Source of the DNA: Methylococcaceae bacterium
GTDB lineage: Bacteria; Pseudomonadota; Gammaproteobacteria; Methylococcales; Methylococcaceae
Reading direction: 5' to 3'
Assembly: GCA_012026715.1 (NCBI GenBank)
Contig: VEPB01000134.1
Coordinates: forward strand, 1 to 14,541
DNA length: 14,541 nt
The notes beneath the pieces were generated by a model that worked only from the letters and a program-made list of their open reading frames with translations, made no database searches and was not told the DNA's origin. This document shows positions 8,773 through 14,434 of the stretch, piece after piece (position 1 is the first letter of the stretch; every line of letters starts with the position of its first letter). The translations under genes and the position numbers were made by a program.

Positions 8773-8849
8773 CCGAGGCAAGGCCCCGCGGCGGTCTTCC
8801 GGCGCTTTGGGTGTAGCAACCGATCCCGTATCCTGAAGGCGCGCGTTTC

Positions 8850-11354
8850 TTGACCGAACAAATCCCCAGATTTACCGGCACTTTTGCCACCACCGGCCGC
8901 AGCTGGGCCTGGCTGCTGGTCCTATGGCTGGCCTGGTCGTTCCCGGCATGGGCGATCGACAGCTTCACCGTGGAGGAAATCCGGGTGGAAGGGCTGCAGC
9001 GCATCTCAACCGGCACCGTATTCAATTACCTGCCGGTCAAGGTTGGCGACGTGTTCGACGACAAGCTCTCGGCGGAATCCATCAAGGCCTTGTTCAAGAC
9101 TGGATTCTTCAAGGACGTCAGGCTCGACCGGGACGGCGACACTCTGGTGGTGGTGGTGGAAGAGCGGCCCTCCATCGCCAGCGTGACCCTGGAAGGCAAC
9201 AAGGACATCGGCTCGGACGACCTCAAGAAGGGCCTCAAGAGCATCGGCCTGGTGGAAGGCCGGGTGTTCGACCGTCAGATCCTCGACAAGGTGGAGCAGG
9301 AACTGCGGCGGCAGTATTACAACCGCGGCAAGTACGGACTCAAGATCGATTCCGAGGTGAAGCAGCTGCAACGCAACCGGGTGGCGGTGACCCTCAAGAT
9401 TTCAGAGGGCAAGGTGGCCCACATCAAGCAGATCAACATCGTCGGCAACCACGCCTTCACCGACGAGGAACTGCTCAAGGTGTTCGAGCTGGGCACCCCC
9501 CACCTGCTGTCGTTCTACACCAAGAACGACCAGTATTCCAAACCCAAGCTGCAGGCCGACAAGGAACGGCTGCGCTCCTATTACATGGATCGCGGCTACA
9601 TCAATTTCGAGATCGAATCCACCCAGGTGTCCATCACCCCCAACAAGAAGGACATCTACATCACCATCAACGTCAAGGAAGGCGAGGTGTTCAAGGTGAG
9701 CGACGTGAAGCTCACCGGCAAGACCGTGGTCGCCCCGGAGGAACTGGTGTCCCTGGTCAAGATCGGGCCCGACGACACCTTTTCCCAGAAGCTGGCGACC
9801 GAGACGTCCAAGGCCATTTCCGACCGGCTGGGGGACGAGGGCTACATCTTCGCCAATGTCAACATGGCGCCCGAGATCAACGCCCAGGCCAAGACCGTCG
9901 GCATCACCTTCGTGGTGGAACCGGGCAAGCAGGTTTATGTCCGCCGCATCAACATGCGAGGCAATACCAAGACCCGCGACGAGGTCTTGCGCCGGGAAAT
10001 GCGGCAGATGGAGGCGGCCTGGGCCTCCACCGCCAAGATCGAGCGCTCCAAGACCCGATTGGAGCGTTTGGGCTACTTCCAGGAGGTCAACGTCGAAACC
10101 CCCGCGGTGCCCGGCACCAACGACCAGATCGACGTCAACTACACCGTGACCGAAAAGGCTTCCGGCAACCTGATGGCCGGCGTCGGCTATTCCCAGGTGC
10201 AGGGCATCATCTTCAATGCCAGCGTGACCCAGGACAACGTGTTCGGCTCCGGCAAAAGGATCAACTTCACCTTCAACAACAGCGTGGTGAGCACCATCTA
10301 CCGGATCGGCTACTTCAATCCGTACTCGACCCTGGATGGCATCAGCAGCGGTTTCGACCTCAGCTACCGCAAGACCAATACCAGCTCTTACCAGCAGGCC
10401 AACATTTCCAGCTACAACAGCGACGTGTTCACCGGGGGCTTCAACTTCGGCCTGCCGCTGAGCGAGTTCAGTACCCTGCGGGCCAACCTGGATTACGAAA
10501 ATACCAAGATCAAGCCGAATAAAAACACCTCCACTGAGATCAAGGATTTCATCAGCGGCGAAGATTGGTATCCCTACCGCAACACGAGTGGTGACCCCTG
10601 CGAGGTCAAGACAACGCAGAAAAAGAATGGGGAAAAAGTGGACGTCTACTCGGGTTGTTTCCCCAACAAAAGAGGATTGAAGGGTTATGGCGACCAATAC
10701 GGTACTTATACGGTCAGTCTCGGTTTCGTTCATGACACGCTGAACCGTGCCCTGTTTGCCAACAAGGGCGGCATGCAGAGCATCTCCATCCTGGGGGCGG
10801 TGCCCTTCAGCGATCTCACCTATTACAAGGCGAGCGCGCGTGCCCAACACTATTTTCCGATCGCCAAGGATCTGACTCTGATGTTGAACGCCGAAGCCGC
10901 CTATGGCGACGGCTACGGTTCGACCAAACAGCTGCCGTTCTTCGAGAACTACTATGCCGGTGGCCCCTTGTCGGTGCGCGGTTGGATGGCCAATACCCTG
11001 GGGCCCAAGGATTCCTTTGGTCGCACCTTCGGTGGCTCCCGCAAATTGGCGGGCACGGCGGAATTGCAATTTCCGGTGCCGTTCCTCAGCGAGGATTTGG
11101 GAAAGAGCGTCCGCCTCGGCGTTTTTTTCGACGCCGGCAACGTGTTCGCCAACAAATACGATCTCGGCAACCTCAGGTATTCGGCCGGCTTGTCGGCGCG
11201 CTGGCTGTCGCCGTTCGGCGCGCTGATCTTCAGCGTCGCGCAGCCGCTCAACAGCGGCTACGAATGCAAGCTCAACAGCGATTGCAGCCTGAAGGGCAAC
11301 CAGGTCCAGGACCAAGTCCAAAGATTTCAGTTTTCCTTCGGCCAGGGTTTCTAA
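8850..11354 (+). CDS. bamA: outer membrane protein assembly factor BamA (Omp85)
   Basis: BamA is the essential outer-membrane core of the BAM complex that inserts beta-barrel proteins. The 834-residue product has a signal peptide (cleavage likely after SFPAWA at about residue 35), five POTRA domains (about 36-435; for example FTVEEIRVEGLQRIS, VTLEGNKDIG, INIVGNHAFTDEELL, VKLTGKTVV, INMRGNTKTRDEVL) and a 16-strand barrel ending in the phenylalanine of FSFGQGF. The loop-6 motif is V709-R-G-W712, where VRGF/Y is usual. Two cysteine pairs in predicted outer loops (584/603 and 806/812) could form disulfides. The TTG at 8850 is the only ATG/GTG/TTG between the in-frame stop at 8814 and the signal peptide; GAAGG at 8834-8838 is its ribosome binding site. 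rseP, the usual upstream neighbour, is replaced by phoU. The segment near 10570-10690 is more A/T-rich, fitting a variable outer loop. Confidence 0.97.
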   Translation: MTEQIPRFTGTFATTGRSWAWLLVLWLAWSFPAWAIDSFTVEEIRVEGLQRISTGTVFNYLPVKVGDVFDDKLSAESIKALFKTGFFKDVRLDRDGDTLVVVVEERPSIASVTLEGNKDIGSDDLKKGLKSIGLVEGRVFDRQILDKVEQELRRQYYNRGKYGLKIDSEVKQLQRNRVAVTLKISEGKVAHIKQINIVGNHAFTDEELLKVFELGTPHLLSFYTKNDQYSKPKLQADKERLRSYYMDRGYINFEIESTQVSITPNKKDIYITINVKEGEVFKVSDVKLTGKTVVAPEELVSLVKIGPDDTFSQKLATETSKAISDRLGDEGYIFANVNMAPEINAQAKTVGITFVVEPGKQVYVRRINMRGNTKTRDEVLRREMRQMEAAWASTAKIERSKTRLERLGYFQEVNVETPAVPGTNDQIDVNYTVTEKASGNLMAGVGYSQVQGIIFNASVTQDNVFGSGKRINFTFNNSVVSTIYRIGYFNPYSTLDGISSGFDLSYRKTNTSSYQQANISSYNSDVFTGGFNFGLPLSEFSTLRANLDYENTKIKPNKNTSTEIKDFISGEDWYPYRNTSGDPCEVKTTQKKNGEKVDVYSGCFPNKRGLKGYGDQYGTYTVSLGFVHDTLNRALFANKGGMQSISILGAVPFSDLTYYKASARAQHYFPIAKDLTLMLNAEAAYGDGYGSTKQLPFFENYYAGGPLSVRGWMANTLGPKDSFGRTFGGSRKLAGTAELQFPVPFLSEDLGKSVRLGVFFDAGNVFANKYDLGNLRYSAGLSARWLSPFGALIFSVAQPLNSGYECKLNSDCSLKGNQVQDQVQRFQFSFGQGF

Positions 11355-11404
11355 TCTGCGATGGCGGAATGCTGCGGAGTTCCGTGAATTCTCGCGACTT
11401 CTTG

Positions 11405-11410
11405 TATAAT
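11405..11410 (+). promoter_or_regulatory. perfect -10 box (TATAAT) upstream of skp
   Basis: TATAAT occurs in the 175-base gap between bamA and skp, 120 bases before the skp ATG, and is followed by a GC-rich stretch. No good -35 hexamer is visible at 16-18 bases upstream (CGTGAA, CCGTGA, TCCGTG), and I see no clear sigma-E pair (GGAACTT with TCTGA). It would give skp-fabZ-lpxA-rnhB their own promoter independent of bamA. Confidence 0.45.
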
Positions 11411-11514
11411 GGCCGGAACGCCGCTCGACCACCCCCTGACCCTCCCTGCGGATGCCAGTCCATCCCCGGCATTCTGCGGCCCTTTGATCCCGTGCCGGCC
11501 AAATCAACCTTTCC

Positions 11515-11518
11515 GGAG
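11515..11518 (+). promoter_or_regulatory. ribosome binding site of skp
   Basis: GGAG lies 11 bases before ATG 11530 and only 5 bases before the in-frame TTG at 11524. The ATG gives a standard signal peptide start (MFKKSVVCLLSG), so I prefer it; the two choices differ by only two residues. Confidence 0.6.
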
Positions 11519-11529
11519 TAAGTTTGAAC

Positions 11530-12063
11530 ATGTTTAAGAAGTCCGTCGTTTGCCTTCTATCTGGTCTGATACTGAGCGCCGCCGCGCAAGCCGCGGAGCT
11601 CAAGATCGGCGTCGTCAACGTGGCCAAGCTGCTGGTTCCCAAGGAGGAGCAGTTGCGCAAGATGATGGAGCGGGAGTTTTCCGCGCGCGAAAAAAAGCTT
11701 ATGTCCAAGGGCAAGGAAATCGAGAAGATGGAGGAGAAGCTCAGCACCGACGCCGAGGTGATGAGCGCTACAGAACGCAGCAAGATGGAGAAGGACATCA
11801 TGAGCAGGAAGCGGGAAGCCAAGGCCGAGGCCGATGAGCTGCGGGAAGACGTCAACCTGAAGAAGAACGAGGAGATCGTCCGCATCCAGAAGGAAATCTT
11901 CGAAGCCATCAAGCTGGTCGCCAAGGAGGAAAAGTACGACATGCTGTTGACTGATGGCGTGGCCTATTACGGCGAGGAGTTTGATGCCACCGACAAGGTG
12001 GAAGGCAAGCTGGGTGCTGGTGGCGGCGGATCCAAGGCGCCCAAGGGTAAGGCCGAAGAATAG
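11530..12063 (+). CDS. skp: periplasmic chaperone Skp (OmpH family)
   Basis: Skp is a trimeric periplasmic chaperone that holds unfolded outer-membrane proteins on the way to BamA. The 177-residue precursor has a signal peptide (cleavage likely after AAAQA, about residue 21), the beta-strand start ELKIGVVNVAKLL, a long charged coiled-coil region (about 40-125, rich in Lys, Glu, Met and Arg) that forms the tentacles, and the returning strand KYDMLLTDGVAYYG near residues 136-149. After the domain comes an unusual tail (about 159-177) that is rich in Gly, Lys and Glu, with LGAGGGGSKAPKGKAEE, absent from the shorter E. coli protein (161 aa). It lies between bamA and fabZ as in most gammaproteobacteria, except that lpxD is missing after it. 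It is likely driven by the TATAAT-containing promoter at about 11405 and by bamA readthrough. Confidence 0.93.
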   Translation: MFKKSVVCLLSGLILSAAAQAAELKIGVVNVAKLLVPKEEQLRKMMEREFSAREKKLMSKGKEIEKMEEKLSTDAEVMSATERSKMEKDIMSRKREAKAEADELREDVNLKKNEEIVRIQKEIFEAIKLVAKEEKYDMLLTDGVAYYGEEFDATDKVEGKLGAGGGGSKAPKGKAEE

Positions 12064-12092
12064 TCATAATAACAGAGACATAGGATCGGCCA

Positions 12093-12533
12093 TTGGATAT
12101 CCAAGAAATCCAGGAATACCTGCCGCACCGCTATCCCTTCCTGCTGGTGGACCGGGTGGTGGAATGCGAGCCGGGTGTTCGCCTGTTGGCATATAAAAAC
12201 GTTACCTACAACGAGCCGTTTTTCACTGGCCACTTCCCCGGCCTTTCCATCATGCCGGGCGTGTTGATCATCGAGGCGATGGCCCAGACCACCGGGCTGT
12301 TGGCCGGCCAAACCCAACCCGATGTGCTGGGCAAGGGCAAGACCTATTATCTGGTGGGCTTGGACAAGGTGCGCTTCAAGCGGCCGGTGGTGCCGGGCGA
12401 CAAGCTGATGCTGGAAGCCAGTTATCTGCGCCACAAGCGCAACATCTGGGCGTTCGCCTGCAAGGCTGAGGTGGAAGGCGAATTCGTGGCCAGCGCCGAG
12501 ATCATGTGCGCCGCGGCGGAGCAGGGCGCTTGA
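12093..12533 (+). CDS. fabZ: (3R)-hydroxyacyl-ACP dehydratase FabZ
   Basis: FabZ removes water from (3R)-hydroxyacyl-ACP in the elongation cycle of fatty acid synthesis, in the cytoplasm. The 146-residue hot-dog fold protein has LPHRYPFLLVDRV, the catalytic His47 in GHFPG and Glu61 in EAMAQ, 14 residues apart as in E. coli (His54/Glu68), and the strand KVRFKRPVVPGD. The start is TTG: the preceding in-frame TAG at 12081-12083 leaves no other start codon, and AGGA at 12082-12085 lies 7 bases upstream. The first residues (IDIQEIQEYLPHRYPFLL-type) match family starts. Its stop codon overlaps the lpxA start by four bases (TTGA). It competes with LpxA for (3R)-hydroxyacyl-ACP, so the coupling balances phospholipid against lipid A synthesis, a known theme in E. 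coli. Confidence 0.96.
   Translation: MDIQEIQEYLPHRYPFLLVDRVVECEPGVRLLAYKNVTYNEPFFTGHFPGLSIMPGVLIIEAMAQTTGLLAGQTQPDVLGKGKTYYLVGLDKVRFKRPVVPGDKLMLEASYLRHKRNIWAFACKAEVEGEFVASAEIMCAAAEQGA
12518..12521 (+). promoter_or_regulatory. ribosome binding site of lpxA inside the fabZ 3' end
   Basis: GGAG lies 8 bases before TTG 12530, supporting the TTG that overlaps the fabZ TGA (TTGA, 12530-12533). The upstream in-frame GTG at 12506 would add eight residues (RRGGAGR-like) that are not typical of LpxA, whose proteins begin MID. Confidence 0.6.
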
Positions 12534-13300
12534 TCGATCCCCGCGCCGTGATCGACGAAGGCGCCCAACTGGCCGCCGACGTATCCGTTGGTCCCTTCTC
12601 CATCATCGGTTCCGGAGTCGTCATCGAAGCCGGTACCACCGTAGGCCCCCATGTAGTCATTCGTGGTCCCACCCGCATTGGCCGCGACAACAGGATCTTC
12701 CAGTTCTCCTCGGTGGGCGAGGATCCGCAGGACAAGAAATACCGCGGCGAAACGACCCATCTGGAGATCGGCGACCGCAACGTCATCCGCGAATACTGCA
12801 CCATCCATCGCGGCACCGCGCAGGACAAGGGCATTACCCGGATCGGCAGCGACAACCTGCTGATGGCCTATACCCACGTGGCCCACGACTGCGTGGTGGG
12901 CGACCACGTCATCATGGCCAATGCCGCCTCGCTGGCGGGCCACGTCCGGGTGGGAGATCACGCCATCCTGGGCGGCTTTTCCCTGGTCCACCAGTTCTGC
13001 CAGATCGGTCCCCACAGCTTTTCCGCCATGGGCAGCGTCATGTCACGGGACATTCCTCCCTATGTCATGGTCGGCGGGCGCCCGACCAAGCCCCACGGCA
13101 TCAACAGCGTCGGGTTGGAGCGGCAGGGCTACAGTTCCGAGGCGATTCGCCAGATTCGCAAGGCCTACAAGGTGGTCTACATGTCCGGGGCCAAGCTGGA
13201 GGATGCCATCAAGACGCTCGACAAGATGGCGGAAGAGACTCCGGAACTGGTCTGCATGGCGGAGTTCCTCAAGACCACGGGACGCAGCATCCTGCGCTGA
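12530..13300 (+). CDS. lpxA: UDP-N-acetylglucosamine O-acyltransferase LpxA
   Basis: LpxA transfers a (3R)-hydroxyacyl chain from ACP to the 3-OH of UDP-GlcNAc, the first step of lipid A synthesis, in the cytoplasm. The 256-residue protein has the left-handed beta-helix of hexapeptide repeats (about 1-190, for example IGRDNRIFQFSSVGEDPQD and EIGDRNVIREYCTIHRG) and the catalytic His119 in VAHDC, equal to E. coli His125. The sequence GGFSLVHQFCQIG and the helical C-terminal domain (GFS-type GYSSEAIRQIRKAYKVVYMSG) are also standard. It starts with TTG overlapping the fabZ stop by four bases. rnhB begins 4 bases after its stop. In most gammaproteobacteria lpxB lies between lpxA and rnhB, but there is no room for it here. 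Confidence 0.97.
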   Translation: MIDPRAVIDEGAQLAADVSVGPFSIIGSGVVIEAGTTVGPHVVIRGPTRIGRDNRIFQFSSVGEDPQDKKYRGETTHLEIGDRNVIREYCTIHRGTAQDKGITRIGSDNLLMAYTHVAHDCVVGDHVIMANAASLAGHVRVGDHAILGGFSLVHQFCQIGPHSFSAMGSVMSRDIPPYVMVGGRPTKPHGINSVGLERQGYSSEAIRQIRKAYKVVYMSGAKLEDAIKTLDKMAEETPELVCMAEFLKTTGRSILR

Positions 13301-13304
13301 GCCC

Positions 13305-13874
13305 ATGAGCGCTGCCCCTTCCCCGCTGGTGGCCGGCCTCGACGAAGTGGGGCGCGGCTGTCTGGCGGGACCGGTCGTCGCCGCCGCGGTCATTCTCGGC
13401 CCCGGCATCGCCATCGAAGGCTTGCGGGATTCCAAAAAGCTCTCGCCGGAACGGCGGATCGAACTGGCGGAGCAGATTCGCCACCGGGCGCTGGCCTGGG
13501 CCATCGGCCGCGCCGAACCTTCCGAGATCGACCGCATCAATATCCTGAACGCCTCGCTGCTGGCCATGCGGCGCGCCTGCCTCGCCTTGCCGGTGCAGCC
13601 ACAGTGGCTCAAGGTCGACGGCAACCGCATGCCGCCGATCGAGATTCCCGGCGAAGCCATCGTCGGCGGCGACGACAGCGTGGCCGAAATCTCGGCCGCC
13701 TCGATCCTGGCCAAGGTCGCTCGCGACGGCGAAATGACCCTGCTGGACGCCCTCTATCCCGGTTACGGCTTTGCCGATCACAACGCCTATCCCACCCCAG
13801 TGCACAAGGCGCGGTTGGCGGAACTGGGGGTCACCGAGGTGCACCGGCGCTCCTTCGGGCCGGTCAGAGCTTGA
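13305..13874 (+). CDS. rnhB: ribonuclease HII
   Basis: RNase HII cuts RNA in RNA/DNA hybrids and removes single ribonucleotides misincorporated into DNA. The 189-residue protein has GLDEVGRGCLAGPVVAAAV with catalytic Asp13 and Glu14, KKLSPERR, the third acid Asp105 in KVDGN, and Asp123 in the GGD preceding SVAEISAASILAKVARD; the C-terminal GYGFADHNAYPTPVHKARLAELG and HRRSFGPV are family-typical. The ATG 13305 lies 4 bases after the lpxA stop; the frame is open upstream, but that part is out-of-frame lpxA. It is the last gene of the envelope block. Thirteen bases after its stop the base composition changes and a candidate cassette begins. Confidence 0.97.
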   Translation: MSAAPSPLVAGLDEVGRGCLAGPVVAAAVILGPGIAIEGLRDSKKLSPERRIELAEQIRHRALAWAIGRAEPSEIDRINILNASLLAMRRACLALPVQPQWLKVDGNRMPPIEIPGEAIVGGDDSVAEISAASILAKVARDGEMTLLDALYPGYGFADHNAYPTPVHKARLAELGVTEVHRRSFGPVRA

Positions 13875-13889
13875 GTTCCATCTTGAGTT
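13870..13889 (+). repeat. short direct repeat at the junction behind rnhB
   Basis: CTTGAGTT occurs at 13870-13877 (overlapping the rnhB stop TGA) and again at 13882-13889, 12 bases apart. The second copy contains the GTT at which the proposed cassette begins. It may mark the insertion junction or be chance. Confidence 0.4.
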
Positions 13890-14382
13890 AGGGGCAATCC
13901 TCATGGTATCCCTTGATACCACCAATCGCCTTCTATCCGTCGCAGCCGATCTCATTGACCGCGCTGCTTCAGAGATCCGAGATGGCAAGGTTGAGCCAGT
14001 TCGCGAGAATATCGAGCTCTTGGGCCGTGCCCTGGCTGAAATCTTCACGGTTCAACATCGAATTTACGAGTCTAGGCCAGACCTGACACCTGATTACCTC
14101 AAGGAACCGAGTGAGCATTCAGAGGCCAATCGTTCACTTATGGGAGTCATGTTTCGTGCCTCCGAGTTTGAGCGCGTGGGTGACATTGCGGGCGCCATCG
14201 CCGAATTTGAACGCTTTCTCCAAATCGAACCTTCTACATTCCACACAGAGATTGCGGCTGGAGAAATTCAAAGGTTGAAAGATGGCGCTCGCCCGTAACA
14301 TCGCTGTCAACCGGAGGCACATCAAGCTGTGCTTGCCAGTCCGTCCTGGCCTTCGGTTATCGGTCGCCGGTTACATTCGACA
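13888..14382 (+). mobile_element. candidate integron-type gene cassette
   Basis: The proposed unit runs from the TT of GTTAGGGGC (13887-13895) to the A of ATTAGCT (14382-14388). It holds one small gene read in the canonical direction, with little 5' leader, and an attC-like palindrome at its 3' end. The 5' end TTAGGGGC is complementary to GCCCGTAA (14291-14298) at 7 of 8 positions. That is expected if the two ends join in a circular cassette, because one arm of R' then comes from the cassette's own 5' end. The gene is visibly richer in A/T than rnhB and lpxA. Points against are the ATT instead of GTT at the right crossover, no attC on the left, and no integrase in view. Confidence 0.4.
13903..14298 (+). 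CDS. small helical protein with a TPR-like motif, unknown function
   Basis: I do not recognise this 131-residue protein. It is helical throughout, with no signal peptide or membrane segment. Residues about 85-115 (ASEFERVGDIAGAIAEFERF then LQIEPSTFHTEIA) read like one tetratricopeptide repeat (small residues at the GDIAGAI positions, and a proline after the second helix), which usually binds proteins. The N-terminal half (ADLIDRAASEIRDGKVEPV, LGRALAEIFTVQHRIY) may form a further helical hairpin. AGGGG at 13890-13894 lies 8 bases before the ATG and fixes the start; an earlier open stretch in this frame is out-of-frame rnhB. Codon use (many GTT, ATT, CGT, GAG/GAA mixtures) differs from the GC-biased upstream genes, suggesting transfer. 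It is the single gene of the candidate cassette, and its stop codon lies within the left arm of the attC-like palindrome. Confidence 0.75.
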   Translation: MVSLDTTNRLLSVAADLIDRAASEIRDGKVEPVRENIELLGRALAEIFTVQHRIYESRPDLTPDYLKEPSEHSEANRSLMGVMFRASEFERVGDIAGAIAEFERFLQIEPSTFHTEIAAGEIQRLKDGARP

Positions 14383-14388
14383 TTAGCT
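14291..14388 (+). other. attC-like recombination site (imperfect palindrome)
   Basis: The left outer box is GCCCGTAAC (14291-14299) and the left inner box GTCAACCGG (14306-14314). The right inner box is CCGGTTAC (14367-14374) and the right outer box ATTAGCT (14382-14388). The inner boxes pair perfectly over 8 bp if one C (14308) is left unpaired, which is the extrahelical base typical of attC L''. Further out, TCG (14301-14303) pairs with CGA (14378-14380), and TAA (14296-14298) with TTA (14383-14385). The 52-base centre holds two perfect small hairpins, GCACA-TCAAGC-TGTGC (14317-14332) and GCCAG-TCCGTC-CTGGC (14335-14350), and a direct repeat CGGTTA (14354, 14368). The length of about 97 bases lies within the attC range. 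The outer boxes match GTTRRRY/RYYYAAC only partly. Confidence 0.5.
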
Positions 14389-14405
14389 CTACTTTGTCGG
14401 AGTCC

Positions 14406-14434
14406 AAGAAATGCTTCTGCTGAGCATGTTTCTT
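14406..14434 (+). repeat. hairpin around a possible start codon
   Basis: AAGAAATGCT and AGCATGTTTCTT pair as 6+4 base pairs with a 2-base bulge (TG, 14427-14428) and a 7-base loop (TCTGCTG). The ATG at 14411 lies in the left arm. It could shield that start codon or act as a weak terminator for the upstream gene, but there is no T-run after it. Confidence 0.35.

Noticed and set aside
8771..8796. possible terminator after phoU (GACCG ... CGGTC)
   Set aside because: Only five base pairs around a large imperfect interior, with no T-run.
8807..8834. possible bamA promoter (TTGGGT, 16 bases, TATCCT)
   Set aside because: Weak boxes, and transcription would start after the ribosome binding site at 8834-8838, so it could not serve the TTG start well.
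9402..11942. 846-codon open frame on the minus strand opposite bamA and skp
   Set aside because: It is antisense to two certain genes; the translation lacks any family motif and reads as the GC-rich shadow of the other strand.
12506..12529. GTG start for lpxA
   Set aside because: Adds residues atypical of LpxA; TTG 12530 has a good ribosome binding site and gives the usual MID start.
12921..13304. upstream extension of rnhB
   Set aside because: This is out-of-frame lpxA; RNase HII proteins start shortly before the GLDEVGRG motif.
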